DNA of 64,000 nucleotides from a virus. The notes beneath the pieces were generated by a model, which saw only the letters and a list, made by a program, of their open reading frames with translations, was not told the DNA's origin and searched no databases. Below, piece after piece: positions 35,907 to 45,264 of the stretch (the stretch's first letter is position 1; the number at the start of each line of letters is the position of its first letter). Both the position numbers and the translations under genes were made by a program. The stretch spans positions 1-64,000 of the IMG/VR virus record IMGVR_UViG_3300010399_000031; one strand, given 5' to 3'.

Positions 35907-36770
35907 TTACACCTTGATGGCGTTTGCACCCAGGTCTTGCACACCCTGTGCATAGCCGCGCGAGGTGGCCAGCACGTTCGCGTCGATCGAGTTGACGAAC
36001 GACTGTTGCATTTGCGGGTTGGCACCGGTCAGACTGATGCCCGAGAGGATCGACTGTGCGAAGAGATCGACCCCCGCACCGTACTGGAACACACCCGTGA
36101 ACGGGATGTCTTCCGTGCGGGTTTCACCCGGAGCGGTGATGTCACGGCGACCCGTGATGGCGCCCGTATTGGTCGGATACATGTTCGTACCCAGCCACGA
36201 CTGCACCACCTGTGTGCCCGAGGGATCCGGTTCGATGAACAGGATCGTTGCCGCGTACATATCCGCCAGCAGGTCCGTGACGCCAGCGCCATAGGTGGCG
36301 ATGTTGGCGAACTTGCTGTTTTCGTCCATGATCAGATTGTTGATCCAAGCACGGAAGAAGGCGGCGCACGGCATGCCGTATTTCTCGTTAAAACGCATGA
36401 CGACGTTGGAGACTTCCATCGTCACGTTGGTGGGGTCTTGTTGCCGTTGACCCGCACCGCCAACCGGGGTGTCCGCCGTCTCCACTTGCAGACCAGCGTT
36501 CAGACCCGTGATCGAGATCGCGTGCAACTCGATAAGTGCACGCAGCGTCTTAATGTACGAATCTCCATTGGGTAGCAGCGAAAAACCGCGTGGCGCTTCG
36601 ACGAGAATCGGGATGAGGTTGTGTTGAACGTATTGCTGGTTGCTGACCCATTCAGCGAGGACGGGCGAATAGCCCATCTGTCCGCCGTACTGAAGGTCGA
36701 GCATCACGTTCTGATGACCGGCAGCGTAAGAGGTGCCGTTCTGCAAGATGGCGTCGGTAATGCGGCCCAT
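35907..36770 (-). CDS. Tail tube protein (phiKZ gp30-like)
   Basis: A 287-residue protein directly downstream of the sheath gene, the invariant sheath-then-tube order of contractile tails. Strongly biased, C/G-ending codons indicate abundant expression. The sequence is beta-rich with low charge (GLQVETADTPVGGAGQ, TNVTMEVSNVVMRF), as expected for a tube ring. AAAGGACTGATGCA precedes the start on the minus strand. It is about the size of phiKZ gp30. It ends at the bidirectional terminator at 35847. Confidence 0.75.
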   Translation of the reverse strand: MGRITDAILQNGTSYAAGHQNVMLDLQYGGQMGYSPVLAEWVSNQQYVQHNLIPILVEAPRGFSLLPNGDSYIKTLRALIELHAISITGLNAGLQVETADTPVGGAGQRQQDPTNVTMEVSNVVMRFNEKYGMPCAAFFRAWINNLIMDENSKFANIATYGAGVTDLLADMYAATILFIEPDPSGTQVVQSWLGTNMYPTNTGAITGRRDITAPGETRTEDIPFTGVFQYGAGVDLFAQSILSGISLTGANPQMQQSFVNSIDANVLATSRGYAQGVQDLGANAIKV

Positions 36771-36856
36771 TGCATCAGTCCTTTAAAATCAGATTTGAGG
36801 TGAGCGAGGGGAACAACGTTCCCCTGCGCCTGAGCTTTGAGGCTAACCAGAATGCG

Positions 36857-38983
36857 TTAGGCCGTCGTTTGCGTGCTTTGCAGGTTCTGCTGGAGCTGCG
36901 CCATGCGCAACGAGTTGATCGTGACAGAACCCACGGTCTTCATGTTGTTCGCATACAGATTGATCACCGTCGTCCAGGTGTAGCCACGTTGCTGGTCGTA
37001 GCCGGTCACCGTCGTCACCGGTTCGATCACGACCCGACCATCGAACCGACCCTTCACGGCATCACTGATGAAGGTATCGACGCCGTCAGCCAGCTGGAGA
37101 TCGGTCAGACTCGATTCACCCGAGTACTCGCGCCAGCTACGTTCGCCGATTTTCTCCAACTCGCAGCAGATCATCGCCGTGAAGTAGGAGTTAAGCACCG
37201 AAGTATCATCGTTGTACACCGTCTTCAGTGCCGGGAAGAAATACGCCCGGCGTGAATACGATTGTACCCAGACAAGACCTGTGGCCCAATCCTTCTGCCG
37301 CTGCGAGACTGGCGTGAAGGTTACATTGATGTCGCTGAAGTACTGTACGACAGAACCCGGTGCGTGGTCGAAATTCTTCGTGCTCTTCCACACGCCATTA
37401 CCTGCACCCATGTATTGCGCGCTCTTGATCAGTATTTCGATCGTCAGCGGCAGTCGCTTGGTGTATTGCGAACCGATGAAGGTTCCCGAGCGACCCACAA
37501 TCATGGCGCGCACCACCGGTGTGCCATAGACTTCCGATTCCGCGTAAAGCGAAACCTGCGTCTTAAGCGAAAGCGCCACCGACGATTCCTGATCGGCCGT
37601 GAGCGCCGGTCCGTTCACGGTGTGGGTTGCGAGTACCAGGAACGTATCCTTGCGATTCGCGATGAACGCCGAGAGCGCCTTTTTGGTCGCAAGCGAGAAC
37701 CCCGTATCGTAGAAGCTCGACTCGGGATTGGCTGCCGTATCCATCTTGACACTATTCGGATCACTGTAATCAGCAGCGATCTGAGCACCCACCAGAGTAT
37801 CGAACAGCGTCTCGTTCATCGTCCCGTCGCCACCGTTAAGTGCGTACAGGTTCGTATTAGGGGTGAGTTTCACCGCGTTAGCGTCGGTCGTGTTAAACAC
37901 GTACGAGCTGTATGGTACCCCTGTGGAGGTCGTACCCCCTACGAAGTTGAACAGATTTTGTTCGCCAGCAGCACCCGTGAAATCGGTGAATGTTGGCGTT
38001 GCTGCCACTTCTGCCGTATAAAACTGTTCGACAAGTGTCGCGATTTCGCTGTCGTAGCTGAAGAACTTACCGAACGGCCCGTACACGTTGGGGGTGAGAT
38101 TCGGGTTGTTCAGATCCTGCCACGCCGAAGGTACGTTTGCACCCACGTAAAGCTGCTGATCGGTGTTCTTATCGATCACTCCCGACACGAAACACACATC
38201 CATGTACTGGCTACCCGCTAACGTGGGGGTCACCGTTGAGCTGGTGTTAGCATCAGGTCGCGTAGCGAATTGGATCCGATACGGATAGACAAGCTCATCG
38301 GCGAGGATACGCGTATCGAGCGGCACCGGCGAGATCGTCGTCGGAGCATAAAAACGGATCGCGTTGTTATTACCAGCCGAACCGAAACTGGAAACTTCTG
38401 CATCCCAGATCGGATACTTCTTGGACTGCGTGGAGGTGGTCGTATCGGTCTGATCGCCAGCTATTTGCGTACCCTGGCCGAATAGATCGTTACCGTCCAC
38501 ATCGGCACCGATCGGGTCGACGACGAATTTCACCTTGTAACCTTGCACCGTCTGGCCGGTGGTCACGGGTAAACCAGTAACACCATCGAGTTGGAACGAA
38601 CCATCCGAATTGCGAGCGTACGTAGGTACTTGGATCGGACCGAGTACATCCAACGACAAACGAATCGCGGCGGGTTTGGGTGCATCGGCCGGTTGCAGTC
38701 GACGGAAAATACAGGAATTGGCGTTGGCGAGTGCGGCGTTAGCCGCGACGGTGGCGTGCGTGGCGAACTTGTCGCGCAAATCGAACGTGCGCGAACCATA
38801 CATCTGGGCGGCGGCAGCGCCGTCCACCAATTGCTCACTGAGCGGGCCTTGAGCTGCGTAGAGGTAAAAGAAAGGAAGATGGCTCGGCAATTGCTCGGGA
38901 GCGATCACGGGAGCAGTTTCGCTGCTGTCCTGAAGTCCCGTCAGATTCACCATCGGTGCAGCATTGACGAAAGTTGCCTGCAT
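36857..38983 (-). CDS. Contractile tail sheath protein (phiKZ gp29-like)
   Basis: The start at 38983 (MQATFVNAAPMV) is chosen because CAGGAATACATC precedes it; an open frame extends to 39061 without a good site. At 708 aa it is in the range of phiKZ-like sheaths. The C-terminal third (TFTPVSQRQKDWATGLVWVQ, then FFPALKTVYNDDTS, then RSWREYSGE) has the typical sheath-core pattern where a Trp/Arg-rich strand and a C-terminal arm join the next subunit. The N-terminal part is a variable outer domain rich in Thr, Asp and Asn. It is followed by the tube gene 86 nt on. Confidence 0.85.
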   Translation of the reverse strand: MQATFVNAAPMVNLTGLQDSSETAPVIAPEQLPSHLPFFYLYAAQGPLSEQLVDGAAAAQMYGSRTFDLRDKFATHATVAANAALANANSCIFRRLQPADAPKPAAIRLSLDVLGPIQVPTYARNSDGSFQLDGVTGLPVTTGQTVQGYKVKFVVDPIGADVDGNDLFGQGTQIAGDQTDTTTSTQSKKYPIWDAEVSSFGSAGNNNAIRFYAPTTISPVPLDTRILADELVYPYRIQFATRPDANTSSTVTPTLAGSQYMDVCFVSGVIDKNTDQQLYVGANVPSAWQDLNNPNLTPNVYGPFGKFFSYDSEIATLVEQFYTAEVAATPTFTDFTGAAGEQNLFNFVGGTTSTGVPYSSYVFNTTDANAVKLTPNTNLYALNGGDGTMNETLFDTLVGAQIAADYSDPNSVKMDTAANPESSFYDTGFSLATKKALSAFIANRKDTFLVLATHTVNGPALTADQESSVALSLKTQVSLYAESEVYGTPVVRAMIVGRSGTFIGSQYTKRLPLTIEILIKSAQYMGAGNGVWKSTKNFDHAPGSVVQYFSDINVTFTPVSQRQKDWATGLVWVQSYSRRAYFFPALKTVYNDDTSVLNSYFTAMICCELEKIGERSWREYSGESSLTDLQLADGVDTFISDAVKGRFDGRVVIEPVTTVTGYDQQRGYTWTTVINLYANNMKTVGSVTINSLRMAQLQQNLQSTQTTA

Positions 38984-39125
38984 GATGTATTCCTGAGTTA
39001 ATGGTATAGTTTCGAAGGCGATGGCAAGCATCATACTTATTTGAAATTTTACCGGGAACACCCATCAGGTCACCGGACAATTTCTATAAAATTAGATGAA
39101 ACTTGTCATCGAGAAAGAATATGGT

Positions 39126-39146
39126 GGTCCAGCAAGCGGCTGGACC
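39126..39146. repeat. Inverted repeat in the divergent region between sheath and next gene
   Basis: Arms GGTCCAGC (39126-39133) and GCTGGACC (39139-39146) lie in the leader of the gene at 39176, between divergent units. It may stabilise the 5' end of a highly expressed transcript or act as an operator. No T-run follows. Confidence 0.45.
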
Positions 39147-39175
39147 CGTGACACTCCATTCAGGATGTACTTGCG

Positions 39176-40105
39176 ATGACCATCTATAAAACAGCTTACG
39201 ACACGTTCGCTTGCCATACCTTTGTGATGTCGAGGGTGAAGCACGCTCTGGATGCGGTGTATCACACTGGTCAGCTGCAAAACATTCCTCGCTCATCGGC
39301 ATACCAATTGCAGGGGGGGTTCCCACTCGCTAACGAAGTGCCGGCTTTTGCCCATCCGATTCAGTTGGATAAGGGCCATGATCACGATGAAGTGGCACCC
39401 GTCGCCATGGATGCGCGCGCCTTTGGTAAATACGACAGCCATGTCGGTGGCTTTGTCGTGCGCAATAAAACGGAGTACGATTTTCTAGTTTTGCGCACAC
39501 GTTTGACCAATTGCTGGGTGCGGGAAGCACCCAGTTTGTTATTGAATGTCGGTACTCTGGCAATGAAGATGTATGCCCAGTGGATCGAACAGAACGTGTC
39601 AAAGAAGTTCTTGCTCGATCCACGCGAGCAACTCGTGTTTCGTATTTATGCAGCTTTTTTCTATTGGTCGCTTTTTCAAGAACACGATCATCCGTTAAGC
39701 GCAGTCGATAAACACCGCGCCATGGCGACCATTTTGAAGTCCACTGGTGCTGTCGCCAAAGAAGTCACCGAAGTGGTGGAACACTTCGAAAAACCGATCA
39801 ACGGGATCGAAGAGTTCTGTGAGTTGGCCAGTGAGGTGGTCAGTTCGATCCGACTAAAGGCGCTGAACGTCGGTGTGTTGTACGCGATTTTGGGCAACAC
39901 CTGGTTTAACAGCAACGGCAAAGAAATCGTCGCAGTTGCACTGGAACATCCTCCGACTTGGATTGCCATGATTACAATGGCTTCACAAGATCGGTCATAC
40001 AAAAACTCGGCTGTCAATCATTTGCTGGAGAAAGTCGATCGGCGTGATAAGGGAGTGTCCTTCATGCGCGCTGTTACCGTCGCTCTGGATGCAGCCCAAG
40101 CATGA
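39176..40105 (+). CDS. Probable virion protein, 309 aa (phiKZ gp28 position)
   Basis: Divergent from the sheath gene and next to it, the place of phiKZ gp28. The product is mainly helical with a His/Asp-rich segment (IQLDKGHDHDEVAPVAMD) and an aromatic patch (YAAFFYWSLFQEHDHP). No enzyme motif is visible. It is followed by a long hairpin terminator. A head-tail connection or tail assembly role is possible from its neighbours. Confidence 0.65.
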   Translation: MTIYKTAYDTFACHTFVMSRVKHALDAVYHTGQLQNIPRSSAYQLQGGFPLANEVPAFAHPIQLDKGHDHDEVAPVAMDARAFGKYDSHVGGFVVRNKTEYDFLVLRTRLTNCWVREAPSLLLNVGTLAMKMYAQWIEQNVSKKFLLDPREQLVFRIYAAFFYWSLFQEHDHPLSAVDKHRAMATILKSTGAVAKEVTEVVEHFEKPINGIEEFCELASEVVSSIRLKALNVGVLYAILGNTWFNSNGKEIVAVALEHPPTWIAMITMASQDRSYKNSAVNHLLEKVDRRDKGVSFMRAVTVALDAAQA

Positions 40106-40121
40106 TTTCCATGTGGGTGAG

Positions 40122-40180
40122 TGAGGCACCTTCCATTTGAAGCCTAAGGGGTTTCAAGTGGGGTGCCTCATTTGCTTATT
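40122..40180 (+). terminator. Long hairpin terminator
   Basis: Outer arms TGAGGCACC (40122-40130) and GGTGCCTCA (40162-40170) with an inner TTTGAA/TTTCAA stem. It is followed by TTTGCTTATTTT. It is about 18 nt ahead of the next start, so that gene may be read through or have its own start site. Confidence 0.7.
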
Positions 40181-40198
40181 TTCGCAAAAGGGATTTTC

Positions 40199-42811
40199 AT
40201 GGCTTTCGATTATATTGTCGACCACGCGCAGAAAAACGTGTGGTGCGTGCCAAGCCAAGATAAGCAATCCATCTTGAAGCTGGCGAAGATTACACCATTA
40301 GGCGGTGTGTGGAACACTGTCCGTGTGCAATGGCGTACGATTAATTTGCCGTTGCAGAACACGCATTTTGCGGTTTATCAAATTGGTCAACTCAATACGT
40401 CCTTCTTAGGTTTGCCCGATAGCCTGGGTAAATGGACAAGCTTTCAAGCGGCAATGAATGTGTTGCCCCTGATTGTCGATCTATTTGGTGTTCAAGGTGT
40501 ACAGCTGCCGCGTTACAGCTGCTGGTACATGACGACTTGGGATCGTAATTTGATTGTTGCAATTCAGTTTCAACCGACGATCAAGATCGATCTGGATACC
40601 GACGATGTATACTTACGAGTGTACACGAACGCCTATTATCAGAGCGCGGCCTCCTCTAAGGTGGCGGACTTTATCAAGTCCAATGGTCAGACCTGTCTGA
40701 ACTCCACTTCGATCGTTAGTTTGCAAAACGAATACGAAGCGCTGCAAAGTCAGATGAGTGCAGGTCAAATCCCCACTGGAGAAGTCTACGCTTTTGTGAA
40801 TGGTTATCGAGTTTCAACGATCGATTTGTTCACTGCGCAAGTAGGTGATTGCGTGGAGTACATTTACGACAGCTCCATTTACGAGGTGGTGGACTTAAAT
40901 GTCTCGGATCTGGTTTCTTTTGCTTCAACCCTTGATGCTGAACAAAAGTATTTGATCCACTATTCACAACCAGGGGACAATCAGATTAACTATGTCGATG
41001 ACATCGATGTGTTTCTCTATCTACCGGGGAGCGATCCGCAAGGGCGTTGGAAGGGTCTCTTTTATATCCGCAACACCCCTGACTCTTTGCGTCAGGTCAC
41101 GCACAAAGACTACGCTATCCCAGTGGCATATGTCACAGCTTACGCTCAACAACAAGATTGGGATGCCTCGCAAATCGTAGTGCGTTTACATGTGCGTAAA
41201 AGCGGCATGAGCCGGGCCTTAGTATTTGAAAACAATCGTATCGAGGAGTTGTATAAACTACCCGACGCAGAACTCGTCCAGGCAATGGTGGGGGTGAATG
41301 CTACGGTGCCAAATTGGCAAGCAGCTGTATTAGAGGCAGCGGCTTATACCGAGATCATGCGGCAGCCCGTGGCCAATGGTATCACCAACCTCATGGTGCA
41401 AAACGCCTATGGTTACAATGCTCTCTCAAAGGTCATCGGTGATACGCCCACTTTCTCGCGAGTGTATTCCGGACAGACGATTGCGGATATCCCGTATGCA
41501 TTGGAAGCGAACTGCACTGCATTTGAATACGATGTCAACGGTTTGTTGATCGGGTTTTTCCAGCACAAATTTGGGCAGACCTACTCATGCTCGACTTCTT
41601 TTGCTAACCTAGTGGAGTTTATCTCTGGGCAAGGTGGGCAATTGCTTGATGAGACCTACGGGCAAAAGCAAGTAGCGATTATCCCCGGAACCAATTATCG
41701 CTACTATATCTGTCCGATTGATCAAGTTACAGGTAACCCCACTTATCAGTGGCAAGATGTCACCGGAAGTTCGAAGTATGCGATCTCGAACAACATGGTT
41801 ACCTGGTTGATTGACACCACCCAGTATTACACGTTAGTGCGAGGTGACCAAAAGTTCCTAGCGTATGAAATGAACCTGATGGCGCAAGCAGGGGTGTTGG
41901 AATTTACACTCACGCAGCAAGCAGTGCGTAACTTACAAATTCAAACCATCGAGATGGAAATTCCGATGGGTGAGTTGCAAGTGTGGCTCAATCAACAAGC
42001 ATTGATTGAAGGAGTTGACTACTTTGTTCAGTTTCCGAAAGTGGTCATCACCAACAAGAACTACTTGCAAAATGTGGCCACTCAGGAGCAAAACATCTTC
42101 GTACGGTTCACAGGTTTTTGCAATAGCGACTTGACGCGTGATGCGGTCCAAGATGTGGGTTGGGTAAAATACGGCAGACTCTCGGACAATAACCGCTACG
42201 ATATTCGCGACGACAAAGTACTTTCGATTTTAGTGGGTGGGCGTACCTACGATCGTTCGCAATTGACGTTCCAGGAAAGCAATGGAGCGGCGTTGCCGCA
42301 AGATGCCCGTAATGGGGAGCCGTATCAGATCCGTGACATTGTGGTACCGCTGGAAGGTTTGGTGGCAGCGGACACCTATAGCTTGCGGTCGCAGTCAGGC
42401 GTCATCGATAAAGTAGTGTCCGATTACCTCACCTCACGATTGCAAGAAAGTGACCCTGACATCCCTTCAGTGATTCCGAATCTGTGGGCGGTGTATAGTC
42501 CCTTTTGCAGTCGGATTTTGAACGACCTGATCAGTGGGGTGTTTGCGCCGTCCTTTCTTACCAGCAACTACAGCGACCAGGATGTCGTGAACGCCTGCGT
42601 TTCGTATGAGTGGTTGCTTGCGTTTGATCAAACGCAAGATGCGATCGAGGCTGACCCGCAGTACATGGTCGTTCACCCGCACAACCTTAATGCACCAATG
42701 ACGGTATCCATCTACGTCTACAAGTTCATCTCCCGGATCGTGAATCTGTACTTGCATAACCGGGTGGATTTGTCGGTGTGGCTGAACATCCAACAAATTG
42801 CTGCCGCATAA
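40199..42811 (+). CDS. Large virion structural protein, 870 aa
   Basis: The start at 40199 (MAFDYIVDHAQKN) follows AAAAGGGATTTTC; an upstream in-frame ATG at 40163 lies inside the terminator hairpin. The protein is beta-rich with many Tyr, Gln, Val and Asn and few Cys, the composition of tail or baseplate proteins. Internal segments such as VYAFVNGYRVSTIDLFTAQV and LQVWLNQQALIEGVDYFVQF look like repeated fibre-type or Ig-like strands. Position between the sheath and terminase corresponds to phiKZ gp27/gp26-type structural genes. Exact role not recognised. Confidence 0.72.
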   Translation: MAFDYIVDHAQKNVWCVPSQDKQSILKLAKITPLGGVWNTVRVQWRTINLPLQNTHFAVYQIGQLNTSFLGLPDSLGKWTSFQAAMNVLPLIVDLFGVQGVQLPRYSCWYMTTWDRNLIVAIQFQPTIKIDLDTDDVYLRVYTNAYYQSAASSKVADFIKSNGQTCLNSTSIVSLQNEYEALQSQMSAGQIPTGEVYAFVNGYRVSTIDLFTAQVGDCVEYIYDSSIYEVVDLNVSDLVSFASTLDAEQKYLIHYSQPGDNQINYVDDIDVFLYLPGSDPQGRWKGLFYIRNTPDSLRQVTHKDYAIPVAYVTAYAQQQDWDASQIVVRLHVRKSGMSRALVFENNRIEELYKLPDAELVQAMVGVNATVPNWQAAVLEAAAYTEIMRQPVANGITNLMVQNAYGYNALSKVIGDTPTFSRVYSGQTIADIPYALEANCTAFEYDVNGLLIGFFQHKFGQTYSCSTSFANLVEFISGQGGQLLDETYGQKQVAIIPGTNYRYYICPIDQVTGNPTYQWQDVTGSSKYAISNNMVTWLIDTTQYYTLVRGDQKFLAYEMNLMAQAGVLEFTLTQQAVRNLQIQTIEMEIPMGELQVWLNQQALIEGVDYFVQFPKVVITNKNYLQNVATQEQNIFVRFTGFCNSDLTRDAVQDVGWVKYGRLSDNNRYDIRDDKVLSILVGGRTYDRSQLTFQESNGAALPQDARNGEPYQIRDIVVPLEGLVAADTYSLRSQSGVIDKVVSDYLTSRLQESDPDIPSVIPNLWAVYSPFCSRILNDLISGVFAPSFLTSNYSDQDVVNACVSYEWLLAFDQTQDAIEADPQYMVVHPHNLNAPMTVSIYVYKFISRIVNLYLHNRVDLSVWLNIQQIAAA

Positions 42812-42824
42812 CGGAGAACATTGA

Positions 42825-44501
42825 ATGTCAACCCCCATTACCACACAGCCGCCTGCTGGCAGTGATGGCGTCGTCCCGCTTTGGCCCAAGAACCAAACGT
42901 GGAAGATCTGGAATGTCAGCGAACTCTACATGGGTCCGCTCACCCCTGGGACCAACCACTACATTCCCAATGTTGGAGATTGGGCTGTCGATACCACACT
43001 CGACCAGTTCTACAAGGTGACGGCGATCGATCCGACCACCTTTATTTCAACGCTCTTGCAGATCCAAGCCGCCGTACCGGTGGATAACTTCAGCAATACG
43101 GATCGCTTGATTTCGCCGGGACCAGGTCCGCGTCCGAACACATTCATCATGTATGCCAACCGTTCGGTTAAACCGACGGTGGCACGCATTGATGGTCGCC
43201 TCAGTATGTACGGTCAGGATGTAACTAGTTTCATCATCGCACTTGGTAGTGAGATCGATGGTACACAAAAGATCATCAGTGCGGTGTATGATCAATCGGG
43301 TACTCTGATAGGTCAGGAAGTGGCAATGGAGTTAGTGGATGGTACGTCGGGTAAAATGGCGCCGATGCCTTTTAACCTCACCGAAAATGTCGATAACGGT
43401 ACCGTGGTCACTGCCATTTTTCTATCCAGTGCCGGTGTCACGGCTTCGCAATCTCAACTGCGGGTCTGGAACACGGCATTCGTGGGTGAACTCGATCAAG
43501 GTACGAAGTACATTACCAGTATCGGCTTGGCTACACCGTTCCTTTCCTCGGCAGATCCCTCCAAGATCCTCTACCCGCTCAATGTTCCGCTGCGTGGGTT
43601 GAATCTAATGGGAATGGTGAACTATTCGGATGGCTCCTCAGTGGAGCTGCCAGTAGATGGAACCAAATTCCAGCTCTTTGGCTTTAATACCGGATTTGTC
43701 GCCACGGTGATCGGACAACAAGTACCGCTGGTTCTGAAGTACAATCTTTCCAGCGATGAAGTGGCGATGGGTGTGTCGGTCAATCAAGGAAACTTCCTCA
43801 CAAAGGAGTTCACCGCGATCACGATCGACGCCGATGGTCAATTCACGGTCAAACTCTTTGCCTACCCGATTTGGGTGGACGCCGTAAATGGTTACAGACT
43901 TCGCTGGTTCATGTTTAACCTGGATCGCGATTTGTGGTATGATGTCACAGCCAATGTTTCGTATCTGACCGGTTATAGTCCAACCACATATGGGGTGCAG
44001 CAAAAGATCCAGGTGCAGCTTAACCTGCAAAGTGTGAACGGTACGTTTAAGAACTACACATTCACGCAGACGCTGTGGCTCACATTGCTCGATCAAGGTA
44101 CGGAGCGCACCACGAATTGGACGATTGCGTTCACGCCGGGACAGACGCCCCAGTTTGGTCCGAATAACTACGCCGCGACCACGTTTATCAACCAGAATCT
44201 GTGGAAAGTTAACCTGGCTATGGGAGAAACTGATCTCGATGTATGGTTGCAGCGTACGTACTACGCCACACAACCGCTTTACGATACACAACAAGAAAGC
44301 GGGCCGCTCGTACCCGATCACTTCTCGCTACTCATCGGTGACACAGAGGTGGCTTTCCCGATTTCGCAATGGAATCAGGATCTCACGGTCACGCAGGCTT
44401 TACCTGACTCGGGTACACTCTTTGTCCGGTTCTACCAGCAAACGAGTGATAACCAATTGCAACTGGCAATTGCGGGATTCCCCTGTTATCAACAGAACTG
44501 A
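42825..44501 (+). CDS. Virion structural protein, 558 aa
   Basis: GGAGAACATTGA precedes the ATG, 13 nt after the 870-residue protein, so the two are co-expressed. It is beta-rich and Thr/Asn/Gln-rich, with a Pro-rich N-terminus (TTQPPAGSDGVVPLWPKNQ). Domains read like stacked beta-sandwiches (GRLSMYGQDVTSFIIALGSE, VPLRGLNLMGMVNYSDGSS). A tail or capsid decoration role is plausible. No catalytic motif is seen. The unit ends at a hairpin followed by CTTTTTTA. Confidence 0.7.
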   Translation: MSTPITTQPPAGSDGVVPLWPKNQTWKIWNVSELYMGPLTPGTNHYIPNVGDWAVDTTLDQFYKVTAIDPTTFISTLLQIQAAVPVDNFSNTDRLISPGPGPRPNTFIMYANRSVKPTVARIDGRLSMYGQDVTSFIIALGSEIDGTQKIISAVYDQSGTLIGQEVAMELVDGTSGKMAPMPFNLTENVDNGTVVTAIFLSSAGVTASQSQLRVWNTAFVGELDQGTKYITSIGLATPFLSSADPSKILYPLNVPLRGLNLMGMVNYSDGSSVELPVDGTKFQLFGFNTGFVATVIGQQVPLVLKYNLSSDEVAMGVSVNQGNFLTKEFTAITIDADGQFTVKLFAYPIWVDAVNGYRLRWFMFNLDRDLWYDVTANVSYLTGYSPTTYGVQQKIQVQLNLQSVNGTFKNYTFTQTLWLTLLDQGTERTTNWTIAFTPGQTPQFGPNNYAATTFINQNLWKVNLAMGETDLDVWLQRTYYATQPLYDTQQESGPLVPDHFSLLIGDTEVAFPISQWNQDLTVTQALPDSGTLFVRFYQQTSDNQLQLAIAGFPCYQQN

Positions 44502-44513
44502 CGGTCGGTTCCA

Positions 44514-44567
44514 ACTACGTCTTTTCACACTGCTCGTTATGGGTGTGGAAGGGCGTAGTCTTTTTTA
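44514..44567 (+). terminator. Terminator with T-run
   Basis: Outer arms ACTACG (44514-44519) and CGTAGT (44554-44559), inner CTTTTCACAC against GTGTGGAAG with G.T pairs, followed by CTTTTTTA. Confidence 0.75.
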
Positions 44568-44598
44568 TGACCTATCCATAACGTCTACAGGACCAGCC

Positions 44599-45132
44599 AT
44601 GTCTGATCTGTTGCAAGCTGCTATTCACCCGCCCGTAATCGTCATGCGGGCCGCCTGGTACACCGAACTCGCCGGACAAGAGTCCGTGTACTACCCTCTT
44701 GTTGTGGGAACCAAATCCTGGAGCGCACCACCATCTGCAATGAATCTTGGGAGCTGGGTAAAAATTCGCCAAGGAGTGATGGTGCGTAGCAGTTGGGGAT
44801 TGATTAACCTTGCGGTGAAATACGACGGTACTCCCTGGTTGTTGGGTCAGCAACCTTTGTTACCAGAAGATGCGCAACCTGTGAGTTGGACGGCGGATGA
44901 TACAAACTTTTGTTCTATTCATTCAGCTGTCTCTTATGGTAAAACAAGTGTTTATCCGGATGCGCAAACAGTGTCAGTGATTGCCCCGAATCCGCCAGTA
45001 CCCGACCCCTCAGAGCCGAAGATCAAAGGTAATCTGGGACGATCCCTTTTGATTACCGCCACGTTTGCCGATGGTACCTCGATTAGCGATGCATTACTCA
45101 TGTATCCGCAACCGGTACCGACAACGACTTAA
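44599..45132 (+). CDS. Probable virion protein, 177 aa
   Basis: The start at 44599 (MSDLLQAAIHPPVIV) follows CAGGACCAGCC; the open frame is far longer but upstream parts lie inside the previous gene. The product is beta-rich and Trp-rich with a Pro-rich stretch (APNPPVPDPSEPK) near residue 140 and a VVGTKSWSAPPS segment. It resembles small structural or adaptor proteins. It sits directly before the terminase. Confidence 0.6.
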   Translation: MSDLLQAAIHPPVIVMRAAWYTELAGQESVYYPLVVGTKSWSAPPSAMNLGSWVKIRQGVMVRSSWGLINLAVKYDGTPWLLGQQPLLPEDAQPVSWTADDTNFCSIHSAVSYGKTSVYPDAQTVSVIAPNPPVPDPSEPKIKGNLGRSLLITATFADGTSISDALLMYPQPVPTTT

Positions 45133-45146
45133 GAGTCGAGGTTAGC

Positions 45147-45254
45147 ATGATACTGTTTGAAGAAGAAGTGGCTAATAATCAATGCGCTCGTTATGGTTGG
45201 TCTCGTCCTTACCAAGGATGGACCTTTTTACCCCTAGAGAATAACCAAGTGTAG
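45147..45254 (+). CDS. Possible leader peptide of the terminase gene, 35 aa
   Basis: ATG ATA CTG TTT GAA opens a 35-codon frame (MILFEEEVANNQ...) with GAGG upstream. Its stop TAG overlaps the AGGAGG ribosome site of the terminase. Its first five residues (MILFE) are the same as the first decoded residues of the terminase frame from ATT at 45265 (I/M-ILFE). This may be a leader that couples terminase translation, or a relic of a duplicated 5' end. Confidence 0.4.
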   Translation: MILFEEEVANNQCARYGWSRPYQGWTFLPLENNQV

Positions 45255-45264
45255 GAGGTGTATC

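Noticed and set aside
37262-38221. A 319-codon plus-strand frame, and a 212-codon frame at 35937-36575
   Set aside because: Both are antisense to the sheath and tube genes, with Arg/His-rich, low-complexity products that reflect the strong codon bias of the real genes; no ribosome sites.
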